Source of the DNA: Flavobacteriaceae bacterium
GTDB lineage: Bacteria > Bacteroidota > Bacteroidia > Flavobacteriales > Flavobacteriaceae
NCBI GenBank assembly: GCA_020627885.1
Contig: JAHDGB010000004.1
Location: 1-47,809, forward strand
Reading direction: 5' to 3'
Length of the DNA stretch: 47,809 bases
Numbering within the stretch: the first letter of the stretch is position 1; the number at the start of each line of letters is the position of its first letter. Made by a program: the position numbers and the translations under genes. This document shows positions 1 through 8,312 of the stretch, piece by piece. The notes beneath the pieces are model-generated. The model ran no database searches, was not told the origin of the DNA, and was given only the letters and a program-made list of their open reading frames with translations.

Positions 1-44
1 GTAAAATTACTAATTATTATATATAATGCCATTAAAAACAATAA

Positions 45-434
45 TTAATTAGATCGATTCTTTATAAAGCCAATAACCATGATACTCCAAGCTATAATCA
101 AAAACAGTCCTCCTATTGGAGTTACAAAGCCAATTGTTTTAAAATTGAAAGGTATTAATGTATTTATCGCTAATAAGTATATGGATCCTGAAAAGAGGAT
201 TATCCCTATAATTACGAAATTAAATATCCATTTTTTTCTTTTGTGAGAAAGATAAGGAGTTCCTCCTATAAGTAGTAGTAATAAAGAATGGTACATTTGA
301 TAACGCACACCTGTTTCAAAACTCATTATAAAATTAGAGGAAATTAAGGCCTTTAACCCATGAGCTCCAAAGGCCCCCAAAAGTATGCTTATTAACCCTA
401 TAATAGATCCTACAATTAAAATTTTTCTGTCCAT
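45..434 (-). CDS. DUF423 family small membrane protein
   Basis: A 129-residue, very hydrophobic protein with about four membrane helices (near residues 4-26, 45-62, 68-90 and 102-124). It carries the family signature GAFGAHGL at about residues 20-27, followed by a polar F-T-YQ-YH stretch leading into helix 2, which is typical of the DUF423 (YgdD-like) inner-membrane family. The molecular function of that family is not known. Length is normal for the family. It is transcribed away from the saccharopine-dehydrogenase-like gene, and the 100-bp gap between them holds a 14-bp palindrome. Family assignment is firm; function is open. Confidence 0.85.
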   Translation of the reverse strand: MDRKILIVGSIIGLISILLGAFGAHGLKALISSNFIMSFETGVRYQMYHSLLLLLIGGTPYLSHKRKKWIFNFVIIGIILFSGSIYLLAINTLIPFNFKTIGFVTPIGGLFLIIAWSIMVIGFIKNRSN

Positions 435-466
435 TTATTTTGCTATATTATTTTTCTATTCATTTA

Positions 467-504
467 TTTGCCTAATACATTTTACTATATTCGTAATTTT
501 ACGA
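467..504 (+). promoter_or_regulatory. Candidate promoter with overlapping palindromic operator
   Basis: Bases 491-504 read TCGTAA-TT-TTACGA, a perfect 14-bp palindrome 30 bp before the start of the saccharopine-dehydrogenase-like gene. It overlaps a TATATTCG (486-493) that resembles the Bacteroidota -7 box TAnnTTTG, and a TTTG lies at 467-470, although the 15-base spacing is short. The downstream operon includes an Lrp/AsnC regulator, and such proteins commonly bind short A+T-centred palindromes at their own promoters, so autoregulation is a reasonable inference. The gap is divergent, so the DUF423 gene could also be affected. Confidence 0.45.
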
Positions 505-534
505 TAAATAATATTACTCAATTAAAAACTTACT

Positions 535-1899
535 ATGCGAAATATTTTAATTATTGGATCTGGAAAATCATCATCATACTTAATTAAATATTTATTAAAT
601 AAATCTCATGACGAAAATCTTCACATAACTGTTGGCGATATTAATATTATTAATGCGAATAAGCTTATTGGAAAACATGAAAACGCTAATGCTATAAAAT
701 TAGATGTTTTTGATAAAAACTCTAGAGAATCTGCAATTAAAAATGCAGACCTTGTTATTTCAATGCTTCCAGCTCGATTTCATATAGAAGTTGCTAAAGA
801 TTGTATTACGTGCGGAAAAAATATGGTTACAGCATCGTATGTAAATGACGAAATGCAAGCTTTAGACAAACAAGCAAAAAACAAAGGCTTGGTTTTTATG
901 AATGAAATAGGTGTAGACCCAGGAATTGACCATATGAGTGCGATGCAGGTTATAGATCGAATTAGAGATAAAGGTGGAGAAATAATTCTTTTTGAATCAT
1001 TTACCGGAGGATTAGTTGCTCCAGAAAGTGATACAAATTTATGGAATTATAAATTTACTTGGAACCCAAGAAATGTTGTTGTAGCTGGGCAAGGTGGTCC
1101 TGCGAAATTTTTACAAGAAAATGCTTATAAATATATTCCATATAATCGCTTATTTAGACGAACTGAATTCCTTAATATTGAAGGCTATGGCAACTTTGAA
1201 GCTTATGCAAATAGAGACTCATTAAAGTACCAAAGTGTATATGGATTAAATAATATAAAGACATTATACAGAGGTACTATACGTAGAGTCGGCTTTAGTC
1301 GAGCATGGAACCTTTTCGTTGCTTTAGGCATGACAGATGACAGTTATAGCATTGAAGACAGTGAAAATATGAGTTATCGCGATTTTGTGAATTCATTTTT
1401 ACCTTACAGTTCTTCGGATTCTGTTGAACTTAAATTTAGACACACATTAAAAATTGATCAAGATGATATTATCTGGGATAAATTGTTAGAATTAGACCTA
1501 TTTAGCCGTACCAAAAGAGTTGAGTTACAAAATGCTACACCTGCAGAAATTCTTCAAAAAATATTAATGGATAGCTGGTCTTTAGATGAAAGTGATAAAG
1601 ACATGATCGTTATGTATCATAAATTTGGTTACGAACTAAATGGTGAAAAACATCAAATTGATGCAACAATGGTAACTTTAGGAGAAGATCAGACCTATAC
1701 TGCTATGGCAAAAACAGTAGGACTACCTGTAGCAATGGCCGCCTTGGCCATTTTAAATGGTAAAATAATAACTCCTGGTGTACAAATACCTATTAATAAA
1801 GAGGTTTATAACCCTATTTTAAAGGAACTGGAAGGTTATGGTATTACTTTTAAAGAAACAGAAGTCCCTTACTTTGGATATAACCCTATAAATGTTTAG
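535..1899 (+). CDS. Saccharopine dehydrogenase-like NAD(P)-dependent oxidoreductase
   Basis: A 454-residue protein. The N-terminus is a Rossmann nucleotide-binding fold (ILIIGSGKSSSYLIKYLL, residues 4-21). A saccharopine-dehydrogenase C-terminal domain follows, with the motif EIGVDPGIDHMSAMQ near residue 125. Family members act in lysine metabolism, either forming or cleaving saccharopine (lysine + 2-oxoglutarate), or in related opine-type reactions. Which direction applies here cannot be read from the sequence. It is followed 18 bp later by an Lrp/AsnC regulator on the same strand, which suggests an amino-acid-responsive catabolic unit. The ATG at 535 follows the palindromic operator candidate. 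Length and domain order are normal. Confidence 0.88.
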   Translation: MRNILIIGSGKSSSYLIKYLLNKSHDENLHITVGDINIINANKLIGKHENANAIKLDVFDKNSRESAIKNADLVISMLPARFHIEVAKDCITCGKNMVTASYVNDEMQALDKQAKNKGLVFMNEIGVDPGIDHMSAMQVIDRIRDKGGEIILFESFTGGLVAPESDTNLWNYKFTWNPRNVVVAGQGGPAKFLQENAYKYIPYNRLFRRTEFLNIEGYGNFEAYANRDSLKYQSVYGLNNIKTLYRGTIRRVGFSRAWNLFVALGMTDDSYSIEDSENMSYRDFVNSFLPYSSSDSVELKFRHTLKIDQDDIIWDKLLELDLFSRTKRVELQNATPAEILQKILMDSWSLDESDKDMIVMYHKFGYELNGEKHQIDATMVTLGEDQTYTAMAKTVGLPVAMAALAILNGKIITPGVQIPINKEVYNPILKELEGYGITFKETEVPYFGYNPINV

Positions 1900-1917
1900 A
1901 AAAGCAAACATTTAAAA

Positions 1918-2388
1918 ATGAAATTTGTAAATCAAAATATACTTATTGATGGTATAGATAAAAAAATACTTCGTGCGTTAATGGAAGATGCTCGTACTCC
2001 CATTCTTGAAATTGCTCGTCAAGTTGGCATATCTGGAGCCGCAATACATCAAAGACTTCGTAAACTCGAAAAATCGAAACTCATTTCTGGCTCTAAATTT
2101 ATTATCAACCCAAAAGCTTTAGGCTACACAACAATGGCTTTTGTTGGTGTGTTTTTAGAAAAACCAGCAAATGATCTTGAAATTATAAAACAATTTAAAA
2201 GAATACCTGAGGTAACCGAATGCCACTATACTACAGGAAACTGGAGTATCCTTATAAAAGTTCTATGTAAAGATAATTTACATTTAAAGCATTTATTAAC
2301 CACGAAAATACAGTTAATAACTGGTGTTCTAAGAACTGAAACATTTATTTCCTTAGACCAACAAATTGATCGGCAAATTAAAATTTAA
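1918..2388 (+). CDS. Lrp/AsnC family transcriptional regulator
   Basis: A 156-residue protein with the two expected parts. An N-terminal winged helix-turn-helix (about residues 10-60) begins with the IDKKILRALMEDARTP signature and has recognition-helix sequence VGISGAAIHQRLRKLE. A RAM effector-binding domain (about 68-150) follows. Members bind amino acids and act as dimers or octamers. It sits 18 bp after a saccharopine-dehydrogenase-like gene, so lysine or a related amino acid is a plausible ligand (inference). A palindrome upstream of the operon is the natural candidate site. A hairpin follows its stop codon. Confidence 0.93.
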   Translation: MKFVNQNILIDGIDKKILRALMEDARTPILEIARQVGISGAAIHQRLRKLEKSKLISGSKFIINPKALGYTTMAFVGVFLEKPANDLEIIKQFKRIPEVTECHYTTGNWSILIKVLCKDNLHLKHLLTTKIQLITGVLRTETFISLDQQIDRQIKI

Positions 2389-2421
2389 ACAAAGCTCAAA
2401 CAAATTAGTTTGCGCTTTGTT
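2388..2421 (+). terminator. Hairpin after the Lrp gene
   Basis: AACAAAGC (2388-2395) pairs with GCTTTGTT (2414-2421), and inside it CAAAC (2397-2401) pairs with GTTTG (2408-2412) with one T/C mismatch between the two stems. There is no T-run after it, so it is a weak terminator or an mRNA 3'-end stabiliser. It starts at the last base of the Lrp stop codon and lies between that gene and the convergent T9SS cargo gene. Confidence 0.5.
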
Positions 2422-2453
2422 GAAGCAACAACTAAATTATATTCAGTTTATAT

Positions 2454-3260
2454 TTACTGAATAACTATTCTCTTGATAATTGACCTCTCTTTTTTTGAAA
2501 TAATTTCAATTAAATAAACGCCTGAGGCTAATATTGAATTTATATTAAACTGTTTTTTTTTGATAATTGCTTCACTAAAATTCTGATAAAAAACAATATC
2601 CCCTGCTGAACTATAAATATAAATCGATTTTAATACGGTATTATTATGTCGTATAGTAAAAATACCATTAGACGGATTTGGAAAAACAGTAATATTATTA
2701 TTAAATTTTTTAATAGTATTACTCGTTAAAGTGTTTAAAACATCTACAGAAATATTATGAAATGCAAAATCATTTAAATCGTCTGCATCTGACGGTATAA
2801 TTTTAACCCCAGTAATATCTGCCGCATTAGTAGTATTGGTTATTGTAATAGCTCCTGCCCCCACAGAGTAGTTTTTTGCTGCAGCAATTTCATCATCATC
2901 TTGATTATTAACTGTTATAACTCCCCCTTCAACAGTATCATAATCTATCCCATTTAACATAAAATTAGTAGGGTTTCCATTTTTAGTTAAAGACAAGCTA
3001 TAAGGCAAGAGAGGGTCTATTGCACTATGATAAAAAGCCTTATCTCCTCCTCCTAAATCTAAAACTTCTTCATTCCCAGGGTGCGATATCGTCAATATAT
3101 AAGTATCTGGTCCACTTACAATAGATTCTGTTATCGAAGTTCCATTATCAGTAGCACTATCAATAGTAAAATTAATTGTTTGGCTTAACATGAAATTACT
3201 ACTTAAAAATACAAGGCAACTAAAAAAGCAATGTTCAATAAAAATATCTTTCTTTAACAT
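2454..3260 (-). CDS. Secreted protein with type IX secretion (type A) C-terminal signal
   Basis: A 268-residue protein with a hydrophobic N-terminal signal (cleavage plausible after the MLSQ near residue 27). The central domain is beta-rich and unrecognised (residues 30-180). The C-terminal domain of about 75 residues begins VFPNPSNGIFTI and ends GVYLIEII...KRIVIQ. That tail is the hallmark of T9SS type A cargo, which is exported across the outer membrane and then released or anchored. The central sequence has many Asp/Asn residues, as in calcium-binding beta domains, but I cannot name a fold or substrate. The neighbouring leftward gene (tail-collar protein) is 33 bp upstream, so the two may be co-transcribed. 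Confidence 0.85.
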   Translation of the reverse strand: MLKKDIFIEHCFFSCLVFLSSNFMLSQTINFTIDSATDNGTSITESIVSGPDTYILTISHPGNEEVLDLGGGDKAFYHSAIDPLLPYSLSLTKNGNPTNFMLNGIDYDTVEGGVITVNNQDDDEIAAAKNYSVGAGAITITNTTNAADITGVKIIPSDADDLNDFAFHNISVDVLNTLTSNTIKKFNNNITVFPNPSNGIFTIRHNNTVLKSIYIYSSAGDIVFYQNFSEAIIKKKQFNINSILASGVYLIEIISKKERSIIKRIVIQ

Positions 3261-3293
3261 TTCGAATGTTTCTTATTATTATTCAATTAAAAA

Positions 3294-3818
3294 TTAGCTT
3301 CTTGAAGGGAAAACCCCTTGTAAAGCAATAATATAATTTAATACCAAATAAGGTTGTCTATTCTCATGCGGAAAAGAGCTTCCTGTATTTCCTACCGCAA
3401 TAGCATCAGCTGCCATCGTTGTATTTTTAGAAGTTGCATATACACCACCTTCAGCCATATAAGACCCTACTGGAGTTGAAGAAGCACCTCCTCTTGGTAT
3501 TGGAGCCGTTGCCTCAATACTAGCTGTATGTTTATGCGCTGGCATTTGTCCTGTTGTTAATGTTACTTCTTCGACTCCTCCTTTTTGTCCTAATCTATAA
3601 TCTGAAAGTCCTGGTCCATTTCCTTGATGAATTGCAGATCTACCACGTAAATCTGGTAAGGCAAAAGTAGTTCTGCCATCGCCTCCGTAAGTCGTCCCTA
3701 AAATTGAAAATAAAGCTGAATACTGAGAAATTGGTAATAATTGCCCGTCGCATAATGCCCAACCTCTCGGTGCAAAATTGCCGCCAAACATAATAACCTC
3801 TCCTATAAATGGATCCAT
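3294..3818 (-). CDS. Phage tail collar domain (microcystin-dependent-protein-like) protein
   Basis: A 174-residue protein. The N-terminal collar domain contains FIGEVIMFGGNFAPRGWALC, then DGQLLPISQYSALFSILGTTYGGDG and FALPDLRGR, the repeated signature of the tail-collar family. The C-terminal half carries the QMPAHKHT motif common in these proteins. The family occurs in phage tail fibres and, in free-standing chromosomal form, as MdpB-like proteins of unknown role. There are no other phage genes around it, so it is not evidence of a prophage. In many Bacteroidota such genes occur as tandem paralogues; here there is one. It lies 33 bp upstream of a T9SS cargo gene and diverges from the four-gene operon at 4004. 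Confidence 0.85.
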   Translation of the reverse strand: MDPFIGEVIMFGGNFAPRGWALCDGQLLPISQYSALFSILGTTYGGDGRTTFALPDLRGRSAIHQGNGPGLSDYRLGQKGGVEEVTLTTGQMPAHKHTASIEATAPIPRGGASSTPVGSYMAEGGVYATSKNTTMAADAIAVGNTGSSFPHENRQPYLVLNYIIALQGVFPSRS

Positions 3819-4003
3819 AATAATATTGTTTTTAGTTATATAATATTGTTTCTACTAAACTAAATTAATACTACGACACACATAAGCGAAAAAACACTCT
3901 ATAATAAATACAGGTATAAACCCCTAATTTTATATATCTGTTTTTTTTATGAAATAGAATGATTAGATTTATGTATTAATAACCTTAAAATATTAACCAC
4001 AGT

Positions 4004-4459
4004 ATGAGCAATACTCAACCAACATTAAGAAAAAACCAAATAACTATTAAAAAAGCTGAAGATTGGGCAAAAACTTGGCAAAAAGAATGCCCTAACAATT
4101 GTAAAGCCTTTTTAATTCCTACTATTGATTTAATTGAAGCATTAGAAGAAATGGGGGTTTTAAAACAGAAAAAAAATGGAGATTATACACTTCATAAAAT
4201 TAATAATTCTGGTGTACGTGCCTATATGGCAATTGACAAAAAAGAAAAAGCTGGTAATGGTGAAAAACTATTGATTGTTGGGACTAGAATAGATAAAAAA
4301 GGCATTCATAGAGACATTATTGAAGGAGAAAAAATTCCTAGTTATGAAAATGATGAAATGACAAGTGCTATTTCTGAATTAGAGGGTAGTGGGGTTTATG
4401 ATTTTACTGCTCCTTGCCCAAGTGATTGTGACGAAAACAGCCCTTTATTTAATCCTTAA
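4004..4459 (+). CDS. Hypothetical protein with paired CPxxC-type motifs
   Basis: A 151-residue soluble protein that I cannot assign to a characterised family. Two short cysteine motifs stand out: CPNNC at about residues 30-34 and CPSDC near residues 138-142. The spacing would allow metal binding or disulphides. Between them is a mixed alpha/beta region with AYMAID and KLLIVGT strands. There is no signal peptide, so it should be cytoplasmic. It is the first gene of a four-gene run (2 bp before the 7-TM gene, then histidine kinase and response regulator). This makes it a candidate input, partner or main output protein of that signalling unit. That is inference from position only. Confidence 0.7.
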   Translation: MSNTQPTLRKNQITIKKAEDWAKTWQKECPNNCKAFLIPTIDLIEALEEMGVLKQKKNGDYTLHKINNSGVRAYMAIDKKEKAGNGEKLLIVGTRIDKKGIHRDIIEGEKIPSYENDEMTSAISELEGSGVYDFTAPCPSDCDENSPLFNP

Positions 4460-4461
4460 AA

Positions 4462-5100
4462 ATGAAATTTGTAAGCTCACTTTTTGAATATATTGGTGTA
4501 GCCATACTTTTTTTAAATACAATACTATTTTTTAAAAGCTATACTTTAAAAAGAAGTATAGCTTTTAAATATTTTAGTTTTTATCTAGGCACTTGTTTAT
4601 TAATTGTTATAACCACCTCTACATTAGCCTATTTAAAAAAGGCAAATCTTTATTTATCGCATTTTTATTTTATAAGTCAATTCATACTGCTGTCTTTATT
4701 TTACAAACAATTGTTTAACCTCATTCAAAAAAAAATAGCAAATATCATACTGATACTGGTATTAAGCATTTTAACACTCCAATACCTCCAAAACCCAAAA
4801 CTTTTCTTTAAATTCAATGTTTTTGAAATTTTTATAACCTCATTCCCTATTGTTGTATATTCCATTATTCATTTATATAATTCCATAAGCGAAAAAGGCC
4901 GTTTTTTATATATTAATGCAGGAATATTAGTCTATCTGGCGACTAGTACTTTAATATTTATTTTAGGAGATTACTTATCCGAATACAGAACCCCAGCTAT
5001 CAAAAAAATATGGTTTGTAAATAAAATATTATACGTAATTTACCTAATATTAATTACTATAGAATGGAAGAAAACATTATCGATGGGCAAGAACAAATAA
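4462..5100 (+). CDS. Seven-helix membrane protein in a two-component operon
   Basis: A 212-residue membrane protein with seven apparent transmembrane helices (around residues 5-25, 33-55, 65-85, 88-107, 112-135, 148-172 and 180-202) and short loops. I do not recognise a named family. Its start lies 2 bp after the Cys-motif gene and its 3' end overlaps the histidine kinase start by 37 bp, a strong sign of translational coupling. The kinase itself has only one membrane helix and no sensory domain. A simple inference is that this protein supplies the membrane sensing part, as separate 7-TM sensor proteins do elsewhere. No binding residues can be pointed to. Confidence 0.7.
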   Translation: MKFVSSLFEYIGVAILFLNTILFFKSYTLKRSIAFKYFSFYLGTCLLIVITTSTLAYLKKANLYLSHFYFISQFILLSLFYKQLFNLIQKKIANIILILVLSILTLQYLQNPKLFFKFNVFEIFITSFPIVVYSIIHLYNSISEKGRFLYINAGILVYLATSTLIFILGDYLSEYRTPAIKKIWFVNKILYVIYLILITIEWKKTLSMGKNK

Positions 5101-5867
5101 TTGAAGCTCTTGTTTACGGTCTTATTTTTTTAGTTTTACTCACCACGGGTCTTATCCTGTTTTTCCATTATTCCAGACGAAAAATAGTTCAAAAAGAATT
5201 AGAAAAAGCGGCTTTAAAAATTGATAATCAACAAAAAATATTAGAAACCTCAATAGCTATTCAAGAAATTGAACGCAAACGAATCGCTCAAGACTTACAC
5301 GATGCTATTAGTTCTAAGTTAAATATAGTTAGTTTGACTACAAATGTTTTATTAGTAGATAAGGCTGCAACCGATAAACAAAAAAAGGCCTTAGAGCAAA
5401 TACTAAACGTAACAACTGGCACCTTAGAAAGTTCCCGAAAAATAGCACATGATTTATTACCTCCTATTTTGGATAAATTTGGTCTTAAATCGGCATTAGA
5501 AGAACTATTTGAAGAGTATTCTTCTAATACGGATATAACAATAGAGTATAATATTGAAGAATTACCACACCTATCAAAAACAAATCAATTACATGTTTTT
5601 AGAATTCTACAAGAGCTTATTAATAATTCTATAAAGCACGGTAAGGCAAATGAGTTAGTAATTTTTATAGAACAAAATTTGTCAGGTTATATCCTAAGAT
5701 ATCAAGACAATGGTAAAGGGTTTAATATTAAAGACATTAAAGAAAAAAGTGGGATAGGCCTACAAAATATTAAAAGCAGAATAAATATTTTAAATGGAGA
5801 GTTAAAAATAGAAAGTGCTCCAAACAAAGGCAGTCAGTTTATAATACATTGTAAATATGAAGAATAA
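5064..5867 (+). CDS. Sensor histidine kinase, NarL/DesK-type (HisKA_3)
   Basis: A 267-residue kinase. One membrane helix (residues 15-35) leads into a basic coiled-coil linker (38-70), then a HisKA_3 dimerisation domain with the phospho-acceptor His79 in ERKRIAQDLHDAIS. The ATPase domain has the N box (ELINNSIKHG), the G1 box (DNGKGF) and the G2 region (GIGLQNIKSRI). It has no periplasmic or PAS sensor domain. It overlaps the 7-TM gene by 37 bp and the response regulator gene by 11 bp, so all three are likely made together. The cognate regulator is the next gene. Confidence 0.93.
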   Translation: MEENIIDGQEQIIEALVYGLIFLVLLTTGLILFFHYSRRKIVQKELEKAALKIDNQQKILETSIAIQEIERKRIAQDLHDAISSKLNIVSLTTNVLLVDKAATDKQKKALEQILNVTTGTLESSRKIAHDLLPPILDKFGLKSALEELFEEYSSNTDITIEYNIEELPHLSKTNQLHVFRILQELINNSIKHGKANELVIFIEQNLSGYILRYQDNGKGFNIKDIKEKSGIGLQNIKSRINILNGELKIESAPNKGSQFIIHCKYEE

Positions 5868-6537
5868 AATAAAAATTGCATTGGCAGATGATGAGCTATT
5901 ATTTAGACAAGGAATAAAAGCCATTTTAGAAAGTGATGATAACATTGACGTTGTTTTTGATGCCGAAGATGGAGAACATTTAATACGATTACTAAGAACT
6001 AGTGAAGAGCTTCCAGAAATTGTAGTTACTGATCTTAAAATGCCAGGCTTAAATGGAGTAGAAGCTACTAAAATAATACGAAAAGAATATCCAAGCATTA
6101 AAATTATTGCTTTAACAAGTTATTTTAGCAAGCCTTTCATATTGAATATGATTTCAATAGGAGCAGTCGCATATTTAGCAAAAAACAGTACCCCATCGCT
6201 TATGATTAAAACCATAGATGAAGTGTCTAAAAAAGGGTTTTATTATGATGATGAAGTCTTAAAATACATACATGAAAGTATCGCAAACCCTGGTGAGCGA
6301 AAAGTAAAATCTAACTTTGACACTAATTATATTACTAAACGTGAAAAAGAAGTTTTAGAACTCATATGCATGCAACATACAACTACAGACATTGCTGAAA
6401 AATTGTTCATAAGCCCTAGAACAGTTGAAGGTCATCGCAATAATTTATTATTAAAAACTGAATCTAAAAATGTAGCTGGTTTAGTTATTTATGCTTTAAA
6501 AAACAAATTAGTGACTATGGAAAACAGTAATTTCTAA
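5857..6537 (+). CDS. Response regulator, NarL/FixJ family with LuxR-type HTH
   Basis: A 226-residue protein. The receiver domain has the acidic pair D11-D12, the phospho-acceptor D59 in VVTDLKMPG, a conserved Thr near residue 88 and Lys in the YLAKN motif. The C-terminal LuxR-type DNA-binding domain (about 150-215) includes ITKREKEVLELI and FISPRTVEGHRNNLL. It overlaps the kinase by 11 bp and is the last gene of the operon. A bidirectional hairpin terminator follows at 6623-6667. Likely targets include its own operon, but I saw no clear repeated operator upstream of 4004. Confidence 0.94.
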   Translation: MKNKIKIALADDELLFRQGIKAILESDDNIDVVFDAEDGEHLIRLLRTSEELPEIVVTDLKMPGLNGVEATKIIRKEYPSIKIIALTSYFSKPFILNMISIGAVAYLAKNSTPSLMIKTIDEVSKKGFYYDDEVLKYIHESIANPGERKVKSNFDTNYITKREKEVLELICMQHTTTDIAEKLFISPRTVEGHRNNLLLKTESKNVAGLVIYALKNKLVTMENSNF

Positions 6538-6622
6538 TAATGTGATAAGGTAAAAACTAAGAATGGTTGTCTAAAATTTAAAAATAAAAACTTAAAACCG
6601 ACGAACTAATCTTGTGTTAGTA

Positions 6623-6667
6623 AAAAACAAATGACTTTGCTATAAATATAACAAGTCATTCGTTTTT
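6623..6667. terminator. Bidirectional intrinsic terminator
   Basis: AATGACTT (6630-6637) pairs with AAGTCATT (6653-6660). The stem is extended by an A-run before it and a T-run after it (GTTTTT) with one mismatch. It lies between the convergent response regulator (+) and Bax-inhibitor-like (-) genes and can serve both. Confidence 0.65.
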
Positions 6668-6690
6668 ATATTTTCAGCCATTACTGCTTA

Positions 6691-7407
6691 TTAATCTCTA
6701 GACATAAATATTTGTAAAATATACCAAAACAATAACATTAAAGCTGCGAATAAGCCTAAGGCAGCTGGTATATATTCATTTTCTGAGTATTTGGTAATCA
6801 AATTAGAGGTCTGATATAAGATAGAGCCACCCGCTAACAAACACATCGCAACAGAAAACCATAAACCCAAATTAAATCCGAATAAAGTTCCTGCCACTAT
6901 TAATCCTAGAGCTATAAAGAACCCTATAGTTAAACCTGTTTTTAAAAATGAAAAATCTTTTTTAGTTACAAAAACGACAGCAGTTAAACCAGTAAATAAT
7001 GAAAGGGTAACAATAGCTGCTTGCTGAAGAATCTCTCCACCAGAGTCCATATAAAAAGCAGCCATATATATCATTGGAATGAAAATAAACGCTTCAGCTA
7101 GAATATATAAACCAAAAGCTAAATATTGTTTCGTTTTATCTGCCGATCGTAATGCCATTCCTTCTGCATAATTCGTAATAAACATAAAACCACCTAACAT
7201 GATAAGCCATTTATAACCATCTATCATTGAGAGTGCAAAATTAACAATAGTATCGCTTTGAAGTAATAAATATTCAAAAAGAATAAACACTAAAACACCC
7301 CCTGCAACATGAGCATATGTTTTTTTATAAAACGCGACACGTTCCTCTTGAGACAATGATCCTACGAGTAATTTTGTAGGGCTTTGATTTTCGATTGGAG
7401 TTTCCAT
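6691..7407 (-). CDS. Bax inhibitor-1/YccA family membrane protein
   Basis: A 238-residue protein with a short soluble N-terminus (about 30 residues) and seven apparent membrane helices. It has the family pattern of a first helix after FYKKTYAHVAGGVLVFILFE and a last pair preceded by YTS-like sequence (YQTSNLITKYSENEY). Relatives include the YccA/YbhL proteins and the pH-sensitive calcium-leak channel BsYetJ. The precise role in this lineage is not established. It is followed on the same strand by no close gene and is preceded 111 bp upstream by the Zn metallopeptidase gene, so it probably has its own promoter. Confidence 0.9.
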   Translation of the reverse strand: METPIENQSPTKLLVGSLSQEERVAFYKKTYAHVAGGVLVFILFEYLLLQSDTIVNFALSMIDGYKWLIMLGGFMFITNYAEGMALRSADKTKQYLAFGLYILAEAFIFIPMIYMAAFYMDSGGEILQQAAIVTLSLFTGLTAVVFVTKKDFSFLKTGLTIGFFIALGLIVAGTLFGFNLGLWFSVAMCLLAGGSILYQTSNLITKYSENEYIPAALGLFAALMLLFWYILQIFMSRD

Positions 7408-7518
7408 AATTACATAAATTTATAGGTTAATACACGAAATATAGTAAAAAATACACCAAATTATAGGGTTATACTCATATTAAATTATTCCATTTTAAAT
7501 ATTCTTTAAGTAAAACAT

Positions 7519-8226
7519 CTAATCTCTTCCAAGAATTTGTAGTGCCCAATATAAAAGAGATGCTAGTGCTCCAATAGCAGCAACCAAATACGTTCTAGCT
7601 GCCCATTTTAAAGCATCTTCAGATCCTTTATATTCTTCTTGTGTTACGATATGTTTGTTTTTAAGCCATGCCAAGGCTCTATTACTGGCATCATATTCGA
7701 CAGGTAGAGTTATAAAACTAAACAGAGTTGCTGCCCCCATCATTATTAAACCAGCAATGGCGATATACTGGCCCATTACTCCCATAGCTTGAGAAGCCAT
7801 TAAAGCAATGCCTCCAAAAATAACCCATTGAGACATTTTTGATGTTACTTGAACCACAGGCACTAACTTAGATCGCATGGTTAACCAACTATATGCTGTA
7901 GCATGTTGTACTGCATGTCCTACTTCGTGAGCAGACACTGCAGCAGCGGCAGCATTGCGTTGATTGTAAACAACCTCACTTAAATTAACAGTTTTATTTG
8001 TAGGGTTATAATGATCTGTTAGTTGTCCTGGTGTTGAAATAACTTTAACGTCGGTAATACCATGATCTGCGAGCATTTTCTCTGCAATCTCAGCCCCACT
8101 CATACCATTTCTTAATTGTACTTGAGAATATTTTTTAAATTTTCGTTTTAATTGACCGCTAACTAAACTACTTATTAATGTAATTGCACCAATTAATATA
8201 TAATAGGACATCATTTCTCCTCCCAT
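7519..8226 (-). CDS. Membrane zinc metallopeptidase, YugP type
   Basis: A 235-residue protein with the zinc motif H100-E101-x-x-H104 in SAHEVGHAVQHAT, an N-terminal membrane helix and two or three more helices after the motif (about 125-170 and 205-230), matching the YugP-like neutral metallopeptidase family. The substrate is unknown. There are two possible starts: the ATG at 8226 encodes MGGEMMSYY, and its own second to fourth codons form GGAGGAGAA, a good Shine-Dalgarno sequence for the ATG at 8214 (MMSYYILIG). The shorter form may therefore be real, although this phylum seldom relies on Shine-Dalgarno pairing. Confidence 0.9.
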   Translation of the reverse strand: MGGEMMSYYILIGAITLISSLVSGQLKRKFKKYSQVQLRNGMSGAEIAEKMLADHGITDVKVISTPGQLTDHYNPTNKTVNLSEVVYNQRNAAAAAVSAHEVGHAVQHATAYSWLTMRSKLVPVVQVTSKMSQWVIFGGIALMASQAMGVMGQYIAIAGLIMMGAATLFSFITLPVEYDASNRALAWLKNKHIVTQEEYKGSEDALKWAARTYLVAAIGALASLLYWALQILGRD

Positions 8227-8312
8227 GATTTTTTATTTTTTAAAGTTTATAAACTAAAGATAACAAAAATGAAGCCAATTTCATATTAAGAAAAAATGGC
8301 AGACAAGTCTCT

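Noticed and set aside
3294-3818. Tail-collar gene as evidence of a prophage
   Set aside because: No capsid, terminase, portal, lysis or integrase genes nearby; the family is often chromosomal in Bacteroidota.
3821-3855. Near-tandem direct repeat containing TAATATTGTTT upstream of the tail-collar gene
   Set aside because: Both copies lie in a very A+T-rich divergent gap and the repeat is short; I cannot separate it from chance.
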